In this document: one piece after another, positions 47,034 through 60,198 of the stretch | How the letters are laid out: the number at the start of each line of letters is the position of its first letter | Position numbering within the stretch: the stretch's first letter is position 1 | Assembly (NCBI GenBank): GCA_963682175.1 | Contig: OY821777.1 | Location: forward strand, 1,815,501 to 1,879,500 | Reading direction: 5' to 3' | Length of the DNA: 64,000 bases | Source: Triglochin maritima | Lineage: Eukaryota > Streptophyta > Magnoliopsida > Alismatales > Juncaginaceae | Program-made: the position numbers and the translations under genes | Notes under the pieces: generated by a model | What the model saw: the letters and a program-made list of their open reading frames with translations, nothing else | The model's database searches: none | Told to the model about the DNA's origin: nothing

Positions 47034-48386
47034 AGTAGATTTAATTTTATTTTTTTTGGTGGTGTGGTTGGGAAGATCTATTTTCATATGTTTTCTTGAA
47101 CGTGGACATCTCAGAAAACGTGGGTTTGTTTATTTGTTTTATAAACTATTGGCAGACACATCTGAGTTTTGACATAACTATATTTGCATAAATACGTATG
47201 TTTAAGAAAAAAAATTCATGGGAATTTTATTCGATTCAATTCATTCAATCTTTCTTTCTATTTTATGGTTGTTATGACATATGCTTGGTGTTTTCTTTTC
47301 CAATATCTTAGTTTATTTAGTTAATTACAGTTTGTCTTCCTGAATTATGCGTTGATATCATTTTACACCCCTGAACTTTAAAAGTGTCAAATACCTCCCC
47401 CTCCTTAAACTTTCGTTTGGTAACGTTGTCTTATTGAACTTTAAAAATTAATTATTTAAACAGACATTCGTAGTTTTTTTTTGTATTTGTTGTATCCCTG
47501 ATACACTCATAAAGTTAGTTTTACGTGAAAATTCAGATCGAATCGGAGATCATATATGGTTGAAATTTGAGTTGAATTCAATTTCAATCCTCTGGAAAGA
47601 GGATTTCATTTTGATTATTACGTGTGGTACAAAAGTAGAAGAAAAGGAAGTAATAAGTGCTTGTCTAACAGCACAGCGTTAGCTTTGGGACGAATGGTTT
47701 GATAATTTTTATTAATTACAGGTACCCCGTGGAAAACCCATGGTTGTACATGACGGAAAATTGTGCCAAAAATAGGGCACGTTTGGAAGCATGATTAGCA
47801 TTTCCCTTTATATTACCTTTCTAAAGATCTGTGTAATTCCAAGAAGGCATTTAATTCTTGGTCGTCGAGGTTATTAACATTAAAATGTACTTGATCATTT
47901 AAGTTGTTTTGGGACTTTTAGTAGTGCAAAGTTCACATGATGATAATCGATCACTTCAGAACTTCGCAAATTGTAACGAATGCCTTAGAAACACAAACTC
48001 CATACCCTGAGAATCTGGAGCTGAACATGCTACCTGCAGGGAAGTTGTATACTTGTAATAACACCTCAAAAGCAAAATGGGGGACTTCTTCACTCAGAAA
48101 GAAGAAAATATTCGAGTCTGTTTACAAGTTGAACTTCAGTTCTTATGCTCCTGAATGCAAGGATCAAAGATGTCAAAAAATTGAGGAATATCATTAAAAA
48201 ATCACGTAACGTATAACTTAAAGAATAATTCATCACAATTTACATGATTGTTCAATCAACTGTTCAAGGAAATAGAGAAATTCCATGGAGCACTTTATTC
48301 GTTACAGACTTGGTCTTCTGGTTTTTATTTGAGGCTCCTGCGTTGGAAAGACCACGAGTGTGCGTCCAGAAGTCAATATTCCTTTC
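47034..48386. other. Intergenic, 3' side of PGI1
   Basis: No gene is recognisable. A stretch at ~47,320-47,480 (TTAATTACAGTTTGTCTTCC) resembles the left end of the MITE at 56,869 and is probably a truncated copy. The last few hundred bases are likely 3' UTR of PGI1. An open stretch on + at 47,937-48,197 has no family resemblance. Confidence 0.4.
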
Positions 48387-51300
48387 TTATGCGTAAGATT
48401 CATCAACATGACATTCGCCAAGAAAAACTTTGATGCTCCGTGGAGAACCACAACTGCCTTCTGTTATGATAGCTCTATCATTTGCAGCCATATGAGCAAC
48501 GATCTTATAGATCATCTCAATCTGCTCAGGAAGTATATAACGTCAATTCAAAAGCCAAACTCTAAAAGGAATCAACATATATCTATCTATACACAGTTCA
48601 GTAACCAAGATGGTTCTTAATTTTACCTGTTCTGGAGAATGGCACCTATCTGCAATTTCTTCAATAGTTAATGGCTCAACAGGCTTTTTGCAGCTGAAAT
48701 TGACATTCAAGAAGATTGCAAGGTATTTAACAATGCTTATGTGTAAATACAAAAAACCTACAAGCACCATTATCATCAGGTTCTAAATGAATCAGCCATG
48801 AACCACTAGTGCAACAGAAACTGGTCAGTAAAGATGTGACGTAGATTTGGTGTTTCAGCTAGAGTAGATTTTGTGATTAATTGTGTCAATTTTCACTTCT
48901 TAGAAGAGATTATCGTCCAATACTACAATCTAGAGAAGAGAAAACTGCCATATTATGACTTCCAAGGTTCCACTCCTGTGCACTGAGGACAAACCAAGAC
49001 ATAACACACACCCACACAACAATATCACTTTTCCGCCTAGTAGCAGGAACTATTATTGGTTGAGTTCAAATTAAAAACATATTATGAACAAAAACCAGGA
49101 AACAAATTATCAAAGAACAAGAATGTCTCATATATATTGTTTACCTAGCCTCATCTAGAACTTGTAGAACCCTTTTCTGGAGAGCTAGTACTTCCCCAGC
49201 TGCTTTTTTCCCAGCTTCAACGCCTAATCAAGAAGAAAGAGCAGACATCCGAACATCATTTCATATGGTTGTATTACAAGTATCTATACCAAGACTAAAC
49301 TTTCAAGAGCTAAAACATACCAGGCTGGTGGTAGGCATTGATGTTGACGAGAGAAGCATAAATGCCAACGGCCCGTTCATATAGTGCTATCAGTGCCCCA
49401 ACTGATCTTGGGGTCACTTCTTGAACGGTAACAGTGATTGACTCACGGTTGTTTGCATAAAGGGCCGATCGAGTTCCCTGAAAATATTTGCAGACAACTA
49501 CAATGAGGGCTCTGAATGTTAAAGTGGAATCAAACTTGAAAACATCCAATGCATTTAGGAAGAGAAAATGATAGAAAAGTAGATACTAACTACCCTATTG
49601 CACTTTTTATTCTAGGATTAACATTTACTTTGATTCACATTAAGTTCTTAAAATATTTCCGCCTAGTGTAGAATGAGCTAGGTCTTGAATGTAGAAAAGT
49701 AGCAATTTAAAATGTCATGAATCGGACCTTGAATTTGCAAGTGGAAAATTTTAATATTGGAATACAAACAATAGAGGGCCAACCTGAAGCATCCCAAACA
49801 GGTAGTCACCACAGGTAACACCTGGCTCAAGCTCCCAATCATGACCAGGAGGTCTATCACGTAAGACTTCAATGAAGGTAACAAAAAAATTGTGTACTCC
49901 ATCCCGCAGCTGTTGAATGTAGCTGTACATTAAAGAAACGACAATGAATGTTTCACCATTAAATATGATGTACAAAAACTCAAGACTACTAAAGACTATA
50001 ACTCACGCATGTTGGTCAGTGCTCCCTTTATTTCCATATACAGTGAGCCCTTGATTTACCTATAAAAGTAGAAATGAGATCAGTATATGATTATCAAATA
50101 TCAGAAAGAATGTGCCAATGATAATATGTTAAATTTAATTTCATTTAACAAGCCTGTAACGTTCAAAAAGCAATGCAGAAGGAATGAGCTAACAAACAAT
50201 TCATCCGTGAAGAAGAAGAAGAAATTTCTGAAAATAATGTGCAGAGGATAGATCAATGTTATACAGTTACGTCAGTGAGAACTATCCTGAGAATGTGTCA
50301 GACTTGAGATGATCCCAATTCGAATTAATGAATAATGACACTAGGCTTGTGAAATTATATTCAAGAGATACTAACAAAAGCCTACAAACTTCTGAACCAA
50401 AGCATAACCCCCAGAACTGTTCAAGTTGACATTACACACATACTAAAACACTCGATTATAAGTATAACGATATTTGAGAAATTAACAATTAGATCAACAT
50501 ATCACCTATGAACACCTGATAGTTGTGAGCAACTATTAGGGGAACTGCATGTTTACACCAGTAACGTTAGATACCTCAAAACTCAGGCAACAATACTAAC
50601 GCGGACTATTTGGAGATAGAACTGGGAAGATTCTTACATGAAGAAGACTATATTTATGCAGATAAGACTCAATATAGAGAATGATGAGTTTATAAATTCA
50701 CTCAAAATCCAATAGAACAAGTTTACAAAGTTAATCAGTTATACCTGGTTGCCATCAAGATCGAACTCTTTTCCAAGTGATTCCATAACCAGCTGCTGCA
50801 AATACCTGCTGAACAACAATAAACTGTCCTTGTACGGCAACACGACCATATCCTGAGGACAGATAATGGGAAGGCAGTTCAGATTATATTATTCAGTAGA
50901 GCTAACTAATCAAAAGGGGTACTAGAATACTACTACAACAGATAAAAGAACACGAAACAAACCTTTGAGCCTACTCCACCAGAAGCCCAGTACCAGCATA
51001 GAGCCAGCAAAGCTGCAGGATTTTCTTTTACCTGAACAATAACAAGGACATAAAAATAATAATCAGCAGCAAGGCAATTCAATAATCTAAAGAACAGGTA
51101 CAATTGAGGCTTCAGATATAGGAAGAAGACTAGAAGAGAAAGAATAGGGATTTGATAGGTAAGCATGAGATTACAAGATTTCGTCAAGTAATTGGAAGAT
51201 CTAAAAGATTCACAAGTGCAATGAAATCCCTCAACCAGTTATGATTTAGTTTATAGTTGAACTTCTTCACAATTTGCTAGGAAGTATAATCTACGGAGAA

Positions 51301-54300
51301 ACCACAAAATCCTCCTCGGCAAAGCTATTGCAACAAGATATCAATGAAAAAAGAAGTCAACACACTACAACAGTAAAACCTATCTCCAATTTACCTTCAC
51401 TCAGGCTTACAGAAAATAAGAGTGTTCATCTGCCAAGGAACATTACCACCTAAAGGATGATTATTTGAGAAAGGGACCTTCCTTACACTAATACAAATAT
51501 ATCATTTGCCAAGGAACATTATCGCCCAATGCCTTTAAAGAGGCTCCTGCAAGGTGTCGGGTCTCAGGTGGGGTCGATTGTACCCAATCCTACCCCTGAC
51601 AGTCAGAGACTATTTCCAATTGACCCATTAAGTCGATGCACAATCAATCATCTATCATTTCACAATAAATGAGGAATGCAAATGGTTTAGAGAGCCATTT
51701 TTTATTTAGTTCATTCCAATCCAAAATGCCAAAAAAATAGTTGATTTTGACTCATTGGAAATGGAGAAAATTATTTTATGAAAGACTTGAGCTTTAGCAA
51801 CCCAAGGTCGCTTCAACTCGATCACGTTCCCATCCTCGAAGCAAGATATTTTGAAGTATGATACTTTATTGGGTGCATGTCTAGACAAAAACAATCCCAT
51901 ATCAATTGCACAAAATAATTTCTAAAAGGTATCAGTGTAAGCATTAGTCAAAATTTTACTAGTTTTGCCTTTTGGACTAAAATGAACTAAATTAAAATGG
52001 CGCAATTATCTGTTCACGCTCATTTATTAGGATAGCAAACTCTTGTCCCATTTAGAATTGACTATCAATGAGAAACATATCAGTTTTGTCACTATGTATA
52101 GCCTTAGATACTTAACATAGTTACCCACAATATGTTTTGGTGAAAATGAGAGGATTTAACAGAAGCCATGCTAAATATTTACAATCAATTACCCCGATAT
52201 AACATTGAAGGTATTCATAATAACAAGTTGATTTTGAAGTAACACACCATTTTGAGTTTAAATAATCACCATTTATCTTACGCCCATATTTACGGAATAA
52301 ATGATTGCTTATTTTCAGCAGGCAATAGGCAAACAATCAAGTAATTAACAGCAAAATCATACCACTGTTGAACGATTTGCTTCATCCATCAAAGCTGCAC
52401 CAGCAAGCATTTCCCTAATATCAATTGCCTGGATAGATATTGAAATTCAAGTTTGCATTACGGCATCGATGAAACAACGCAACATGTAGTTAGGTATTAA
52501 TATTCTGTGCATGCCTGCAGTGCTGCTGGGAGTAAACCCACGGCAGACATTTCTGAAGTTCTACCTCCAACCCAGTCAAACATTGGGAATCTTGCTAACC
52601 ATCCCTCAATTCTTGCTGTATTGTCTAACAATGACTTCTCTTGAGTAATAGCGACACCCTTCAAAAGATTATGCATCACATGAGATGTTTGGAATCAAGG
52701 GACGGTAATAACTTGAACTTATGACAGTTAGACCTATATGCCATAAGATGCACCGTGTAGAAACACATAAATATTACTTCATCTCTAAGTGCATAGCTAC
52801 CGCCTAACAGTAAGTAAAAGCCATATACATCAGTCATCAGGTATCCATGAAAATATAGGTGTTGCATTACAACACATAATAGCCAATGGAAATAATTGAG
52901 GCCTGTAGCTGTAGGATGTGTTAGAACAACGTTAGAATGGAGATAATTAAAAGTAAGAAGCACAAAATACCTGCTTTGAGAAATCCAAACCAGCATCACG
53001 GAAAGCTTTCTGTACTTCTAGCAGACCATTACGAGTTTCAGGAGTACCACCACTCTGAAAAGAACAACTGACATAGTCCCATAAATTGACAAATCAGACA
53101 AGATAATTTTCCAGAAATACAAACCTTTGAAGTGACAATAACTAGTGTAGAAGCTAGATCAGGTCCAAGCTGTGCAATTTGATGATCAATTCCAGCTGGA
53201 TCTGTGTTATCGACGAATCTTATCTGGAATATTCAAGAAAACCAAGATACTTACTGTTGACGTGGAATGTAATTTGTTTGGATTCCCAGCCATATTGAAC
53301 TTAATACCATATAAAAATCTCAACAAGGAGGTGACAAAGAACCACGAAGATAAGACTAATGCAGCAAAAAAGGTTGTATCAATTGTTGTTATTGAAATTT
53401 TGCCCATCAGCTCGAATTCAATGTGTTGAATGAAAAAAACAAGATTTCATGAGAATCACATCATTTTCCACCCCAAACTTTTTCAGCATGTACTCATGTA
53501 TGATGTTGATGGTTATTACATTATATGTCATAGTGATTTTGGATGAGATTTTAGTCTTGTCAGTAAATACTCACAATCAGGTGATGGGTGCATTAGGTTA
53601 AATATACTCCAGAGTGTGGTCTTGTTCTCTTCTAGAAAGGGATTTTGAATGACAAGCGAATATATGGAATATGAAGGTGGCTAACTGATTTAAGGAAATA
53701 CAATAGCTGAACGGATCAAAATAACACCACTGGCATGGTAAAATACCAATATTTAACAAAATTAGTGAACTGCGTTTTGGATATATGCAAAAATAGATAA
53801 GTAAAAAAAAGTAATCCTACTTGAAAGCCATGTTCACATTATATTGGTGTATATTATATGTATGCAAGACTAACTTCTTGTATGGGTTTGTATACAAGTC
53901 ACCCATAAAAAGGTTTAAAAAACAAGACAAACCAAATTAAATAACAACTTAACTCAGAAAACAGACCTTGAGAGGAGGATTATCAGGAGCCAACGCCTCC
54001 GCAACAAATTGTGGACCCAAGGCAGAACCTCCAATACCCACACAAAGTATCTGGGTAAAGCGTCCAGCTGGAGATGCTGGTGGCTTAATCTGTTCTTGCA
54101 GATTGAAGAGTCAAATCAGTTAGTCAGTGGTGCAGTTCGCATGTTTCTGTAAACAAAATTTAGGAACCTGTTTGCACTAACAACCAAACAAATCCAACTG
54201 AACTTGCTATTTCATGCCTACTATATATAAAAATGACCTCCATATGAATATAATTTATGCCCAAGGAGAACAATGCTAGATTTAAGCATTTCCAGAAACT

Positions 54301-55355
54301 TCTCTAATGGGGTTTACTTTGTAAAACGTACTCTGCAACTCACAGAAACGTAATGCACTATAAATGTGTCCAAGAAAATAAGTCCACACGTTTACCTAGC
54401 ATAGTTCAGCTAATATTAGTAATAAAACACATTTCACCATCCTTTCAGTTGTGCTACCGACCAACTTAATTAACCTCTAGTGAGCATCAGCAGGCTAAAT
54501 CCATAATTTCGCGTGCATCATTTGACAGCAAACCTCGTTCCACCGGAACTCAAGTCAAGATGCATACAAGATACTAAGATTGTACTATGCAAACTCCTGC
54601 GATTTAGAACCACAAAAGGGTAGGTAAAAAGGTAGGTAATACTCCAGCAGGTTAAATCCAAACATGAGCACTTGCAGATTACGCTGCATTTGACTGCAAT
54701 GAAGCAATAAACTCAACTTCCTAATCGGCAAGCCTAACACTAATATTAATAACCCAGCATTCGCACGAAACCACACTAACAGCTGAAAGATCAGATTTTT
54801 CAATCCAATTTCGAACTCAAAACTATAATCATAATAATAATAAAATCCAATCACAATCCATACCTCCCCGCTAATAACCTTCTCGGCAAACTGACAAATC
54901 AAATCGAGCGTAGTCTCGATCTGCGACCTCAGAAAAGGATTGGGCGCCCTATTGGAATCCCTAAGCCAGTAATGCCCGACCATCCTCCCTTCGTCGGGGT
55001 TCGCTATCGCACCGGCCTCCAACTCCCGCATCGCCTGGAAGGCCTTCTGGAGCCGCGGTTCCATGGCGTCGACAAACGCGTCATCGAACCCGATCCGGCT
55101 GACGTCGAGGAAGAGCCCGAGGTCCTTGTGCTGGTAGAGCCAGTCGACGTACCTCTTCCAGAGGAAGGCGGGGTCTTTGGAGGGGATTGCGATGTGGTGG
55201 AGGTCGGCGGGGGCCTCGCGGGCGACGGATTGGAGGAGACGGCGGCGGCGGTGGGGGAGGAGTAGGAAGGATGGGGATGGAGATGGGGAAAGGGAGGGTT
55301 TGAGGGAGGGTTTGAGAGTGGTGGAGGAGGAGAAGAGGCCGGGGAGGGACGCCAT
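48387..55355 (-). CDS. PGI1: Glucose-6-phosphate isomerase 1, chloroplastic, 14 exons
   Basis: Exons 5' to 3' on minus: 55355-54864, 54089-53967, 53223-53125, 53054-52971, 52658-52515, 52428-52363, 51031-50963, 50852-50745, 50059-50007, 49922-49784, 49477-49321, 49223-49145, 48693-48627, 48521-48387. Phases fit and give 604 residues, close to the ~613 of Arabidopsis PGI1. The first ~45 residues are Ser/Pro/Arg-rich, a chloroplast transit peptide. Landmarks: GIGGSALG near 182 in the sugar-phosphate fold, [15 protein letters not shown] near 292-306, and [14 protein letters not shown] with catalytic His412. The enzyme interconverts glucose-6-phosphate and fructose-6-phosphate in the stroma, feeding starch synthesis. 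Intron 5 starts CAG/GCATGC, a GC-AG intron; all others are GT-AG. Confidence 0.96.
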
Positions 55356-55382
55356 AGTTGACGACGGAGATGGGGGAGGGAG

Positions 55383-55390
55383 TATTTATA
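55383..55390 (-). promoter_or_regulatory. TATA-like sequence next to PGI1 start
   Basis: The minus strand reads CATATAAATACTCC. It lies only 28 bases upstream of the start codon. If it is the TATA box, the leader would be nearly absent; more likely it is fortuitous or the real start of transcription is further upstream. Confidence 0.3.
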
Positions 55391-55399
55391 TGGGAATGG

Positions 55400-56868
55400 A
55401 GGTCGCATGTGTCGATGTGGGTTGGGATTGGTGGCGCGTGTGAGGGAATGGTGTGTTTGTCGCCTTTTGGGTGTGGTTTGGTCGGGTGGAAGGGAATCGT
55501 GTGTGGTCACCGTTGGTGAGGTTATCTGCTGTCTGTACTTAGTTAAGTCACTTTTTGTGTGATTTTTTTTTGTTTAAACGGGAGTTCTACGGACTTTGAG
55601 TCTTTGACTATGCTTTGTAACATTTTTAAGTCAACTTTGATACTTCTCTCTTATCAATTATGAATATAGGTTTTGTAACATTTTGTAACCTTTCATTTCA
55701 AATTTCCTTTCATTTTCGATATATTTACCGTTATTTTTTCAATTTTATTTATTATTGCAGAACATTAATAAATCCTAACTGTTATAAAATTTTGGTCAAA
55801 TTGGAGGACAAATTTAGTAGAAATTTGAGTGTGATTTGACTCGAATCTTGCCCATATTTCAACAAAATATGATCTCTTATCTAACTCAAATTTTAATGCA
55901 AGTTAGGATTATGAGCGTCTTCGATAATGATAAGTTTTTTTTGGCAAAATAACAATAAATATGTCCAAAACCAGCAAGTTTTTAAACTGCGGATGTCTGA
56001 AGTGTTACAAAATCAAAGATCATAAGGTGGTAATTGACATGTTTCAAAGTTAAGGAGTGTAAAGTAATACAATGGTGTATTTAAAGGTGTAAAGTGTAAT
56101 TAATCTTTTTTGTTTTTTTTACAATAAGAAAGCATTAGATAAAATCACAGCAAAGACTAAAAAAAATTACAAACCTTAAATCTTTAACCCATATATGGGT
56201 TATACAAGTAAAGTGTGATAAACTCACATATGATACAAGAGAAGAAAAAAACCTAGAAGTCCAAAAATAAAGCATAGGTAGCCCCATCCCCATGAGCCAC
56301 GAGACGTCTCCTAAAGTTTTCCATCAATACCAATATGAAGTCGTCTCTCCTCCATCAATGCTAAGTGTCGTCGGCATCCTTTATTAACCTTCTTTTTTTT
56401 GCCTTTGTGAGACTTCTACGATTTTTCTTAGCGTCTGAAGTTGGTTTGGTGGACTGTAACTACGGATGAAAAGGCAAATTAAGGTAATCAACGAATTCAC
56501 TATAAAATATGGAATTAATATCTTATACTAATACGTTTTGATTTTCTTTTGTAAATAAGAGAGGAAAATTATAAGTATGGTCCAAGAAAAAATCATGTAA
56601 AAATTGACACTTTTGTAAATTAAATTTAAGATATTTGACTTGGACCGTTGGACGTATTGATGTATTATCAGTTTAGAGTTGTAGTATCATATAACATCAG
56701 TAAACTTTTAGTCGTCGCATAAAATGTTTGAACGGTTCACAAATACACTATGGCTTTTGTATCATATAACATGAGTAAATCATCCAAACGCACCCAATGT
56801 GTCTTGTGGAAGTGGTCACAGCTACCACTTTTGGTGGTGATAATTTGTCAATTTCTTCATTCTATATA
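55400..56868. other. Promoter side of PGI1 and A/T-rich DNA
   Basis: The first ~150 bases are GC-richer and likely promoter. Further out, a segment ending GTGTAAAGTGTAATTAATC near 56,110 resembles, inverted, the end of the MITE at 56,869, and may be a degraded relative. No gene is recognisable. Confidence 0.35.
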
Positions 56869-57399
56869 GGTTAATTACAATTTGCTTCTTGAACTTTACC
56901 TCAATTTGATTTTGCCTCTTGAACTTTTAAAGGTGATAATTACACACCTTATACTTTGGTTTGGTACATTTTGTCCTTCTTAACTATAATAATCTATTGT
57001 TTTTTCACATGTTCGCTGTTATTTCTCAAATTTTTTGCGTTGTATACAGCATACCTAATACACTCATAGTCTTAATTTTATTTTAAAATTCAGATCAAAT
57101 TAGAGGTCAAATCTTGTTCGAATTTAGACGTTTGACTATCAATCCAACTCAATTTTCAACCAAATCAAACATCAAATATGTCTGAACTTTAACATAAAGT
57201 TAGGAATATACTAGTGTTTTATGGCAAATATAAAAAAATGACGACGAATATGTTCCAAATTAACGAATTCTTAAAGTTCAGATTGAGATATTGGCAAAAT
57301 GTTATAAAATAAAAGTATATTGAATGTGATTGTCGTATTTTAAAGTTCAATAAACAAAATGAAATTAAAGCATAAATCAGTGGACAACTATAGTTAACC
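56869..57399. mobile_element. Mutator-like MITE with 10-bp TSD
   Basis: Ends are inverted repeats: GGTTAATTACAATTTG left and, reverse-complemented, GGTTAACTATAGTTGT right. They are flanked by perfect 10-bp direct repeats ATTCTATATA (56859-56868 and 57400-57409). The 531-bp interior has inverted CTTGAACTTT/AAAGTTCA phrases and no coding capacity. TSD length suggests Mutator. Confidence 0.8.
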
Positions 57400-57493
57400 A
57401 TTCTATATAATTACGTAATTGTTGACTTCTCCTGTTTAAGAAAATGACTTTGCCTTTTATTCTAAGTGGGAGCGGAGAGGATCTCTTTTAAGT

Positions 57494-57696
57494 TTACTTT
57501 TCAAGCTTGTTATTATATTGCGTAATGCGATCACGAAGAATTTTTATATACTTTTCTAGATCGAAGTAACATGGCCTTTGGAGCTTGGACCAGTCGGTGG
57601 TAGGTGGACACTGGAGTTGGTCAGAATCTAAAAATCCCGAATCCAAATCCAAACGGTCGTGTGGCTTTTTGAGACAGCCGAATGGTAGATAACAAG
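57494..57696 (-). pseudogene. Protein-coding remnant interrupted by the foldback element (3' part)
   Basis: The minus strand is open and reads LPFGCLKKPHDRLDLDSGFL, DSDQLQCPPTTDWSKLQRPC, YFDLEKYIKILRDRITQYNN, KLEK, then stop. It has protein-like composition and higher GC than its surroundings. I do not recognise the family. It runs into the 9-bp TSD of the foldback element; the continuing sequence lies beyond it at 60,287. Confidence 0.35.
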
Positions 57697-57776
57697 CCGT
57701 AATTTTTTTATATAATAATAAAAATAAAAAAATTTCGAAATTTAGGAAAAAAAATTTTTTTTTTCCAAAAGTACTC

Positions 57777-57907
57777 CGATCGCGGGTGTAACCCGCGATC
57801 CGTGGAGGCACGGATCGCGGGTGTGACCCGCGATCCGTGCTCCACGGATCGCGGGTCACACCTGCGATCCGTGGAGCACGGATCGCGGGTCACACCCGCG
57901 ATCCGTG
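57777..57907. repeat. Array of four GATCGCGGGT hairpins (left arm)
   Basis: Four 26-27 bp palindromic units of type CGGATCGCGGGT/ACCCGCGATCCG, at ~33-34 bp spacing, separated by short spacers (TGGAGGCA, TGCTCCA, TGGAGCA) that also pair with each other. Each unit has several CG sites. The inverted copy is at 60,067-60,198. Confidence 0.92.
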
Positions 57908-57990
57908 TTCCCGCCAAAAAAATTTTTTTTTTTTTTGATTTTCGGTTTTTTTTTTGTTTTTTTGTTTTTTTTATTTTTTATTATAATTAT

Positions 57991-59400
57991 TTGTAATCTT
58001 TTTTTAAATCTTTTTTTTTCAAAATAAGTTTTCTAATTTATATTATTTTTCTAAATTTTTCAAAATTATTTTTAATTTTTCCAATAATCTACCTCCAAAT
58101 CACGTCGATAACCCGGCGTATTGAAATGTTAGGGTATTTTATACAATATAAAAACAAAATTTCTTAGTCAGAATAATAAATTATTTACAACTGAAAATTA
58201 AACAAACCATAAAACTAATTAAAACAAAAAATTGGTAACGTTGTCAAAAATTCGTAGGGTGTACACACATTACAAACATTTTGGAGGTCGATACAGCAAA
58301 AAATTAAAAACACAATTAAAAAATTTAAAAAATTAATAACAATTACAAAACATATTTTGAAAGCAAATATGATAAAAAACATAGTTAAAACGATTTTAAA
58401 AAAATCAAAACATCAAAACACTACGACTAAAATCCGGGACTTTTTTTATTTTCTTTTATTGTTTTTGTTTTTTTCGGTTTTCTGTTTTAGTTTTTTTTCT
58501 TCTGTTTTTTTTTTAATTATTTGTAATCTTTTTTGAAATCTTTTTTTTTTCAAAATATGTTTTCTAATTTATATTATTTATTAAAAAATTTTAATTTTGT
58601 TTTTAATTTTTTCAAGAAACGACCTCCAAATCACGTCGATAACTCGGTGTGTATTGAATTGTTAGGGTATTTTATACAATATAAAAACAAAAAATTCTTA
58701 GTTAAAATAATAAATTATTTACAACTGAAAATTAAACAAACCATAAAACTAATTAAAACAAAAAATTGGTAACGTTGTCAAAAATTCGTAGGGTGTACAC
58801 ACATTACAAACATTTTGGAGGTCGATACAGCAAAAAATTAAAAACACAATTAAAAAATTTAAAAAATTAATAACAATTACAAAACATATTTTGAAAGCAA
58901 ATATGATAAAAAACATAGTTAAAACGATTTTAAAAAAATCAAAACATCAAAACACTACGACTAAAATCCGGGACTTTTTTTATTTTCTTTTATTGTTTTT
59001 GTTTTTTTCGGTTTTCTGTTTTAGTTTTTTTTCTTCTGTTTTTTTTTTAATTATTTGTAATCTTTTTTGAAATCTTTTTTTTTTCAAAATATGTTTTCTA
59101 ATTTATATTATTTATTAAAAAAATTTAATTTTGTTTTTAATTTTTTCAAGAAACGACCTCCAAATCACGTCGATAACTCGGTGTGTATTGAATTGTTAGG
59201 GTATTTTATACAATATAAAAACAAAAAATTCTTAGTTAAAATAATAAATTATTTACAACTGAATATTAAACAAACCATAAAACTAATTAAAACAAAAAAT
59301 TGGTAACGTTGTCAAAAATTCGTAGGGTGTACACACATTACAAACATTTTGGAGGTCGATACAGCAAAAAATTAAAAACACAATTAAAATTTTTTAAAAA
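57991..59400. repeat. ~533-bp tandem copies within the foldback element
   Basis: The marker TTGTAATCTT followed by TTTGGAGGTCGATACAGC recurs at 57,991, 58,521 and 59,054 (spacings 530 and 533). Copies 2 and 3 are almost identical; copy 1 is more diverged and belongs to the left arm. A fourth copy lies in the right arm in inverted orientation. Confidence 0.88.
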
Positions 59401-60066
59401 TTAATAACAATTACAAAACTTATTTTCAAATATATATATATATAAAACATAGTTAAAATGATTTGTAAAAAAACAAAACATAAAAACAAACAGAAAACCG
59501 AAAAAAACAAAAACAATAAAAGAAAATAAAAAAAGTCCCGGATTTTAGTTGTTTTGATGTTTTGATTTTTTTAAAATCGTTTTAACTATGTTTTTTATCA
59601 TATTTGCTTTCAAAATATGTTTTGTAATTGTTATTAATTTTTTAAATTTTTTAATTGTGTTTTTAATTTTTTGCTGTATCGACCTCCAAAATGTTTGTAA
59701 TGTGTGTACACCCTACGAATTTTTGACAACGTTACCAATTTTTTGTTTTAATTAGTTTTATGGTTTGTTTAATATTCAGTTGTAAATAATTTATTATTCT
59801 GACTAAGAAATTTTGTTTTTATATTGTATAAAATACCCTAACATTTCAATACGCCGGGTTATCGACGTGATTTGGAGGTAGATTATTGGAAAAATTAAAA
59901 ATAATTTTGAAAAATTTAGAAAAATAATATAAATTAGAAAACTTATTTTGAAAAAAAAAGATTTAAAAAAGATTACAAATAATTATAATAAAAAATAAAA
60001 ACAAAAAAAAAAAAAACAAAAAAAAAACCGAAAATCAAAAAAAAAAAAAAAAAATTTTGGCGGGAA

Positions 60067-60198
60067 CACGGATCGCGGGTGTGACCCGCGATCCGTGCTC
60101 CACGGATCGCAGGTGTGACCCGCGATCCGTGGAGCACGGATCGCGGGTCACACCCGCGATCCGTGCCTCCACGGATCGCGGGTTACACCCGCGATCGG
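60067..60198. repeat. Array of four GATCGCGGGT hairpins (right arm)
   Basis: Inverted copy of 57,777-57,907 with the same four units and spacers. Only isolated base differences are visible between the two arms. Confidence 0.92.

Noticed and set aside
47937..48197. 86-codon open frame on + downstream of PGI1
   Set aside because: No family match; antisense to the likely PGI1 3' UTR region.
57708..57996. Open frames across the hairpin arrays with repeated RIAGVTRDP peptide
   Set aside because: They translate the hairpin palindromes; the same peptide appears on both strands, as expected from inverted repeats.
58533..59306. Two identical 79-codon open frames 534 bp apart
   Set aside because: They are the internal tandem repeats of the foldback element; translation is Phe/Lys/Asn-rich and meaningless.
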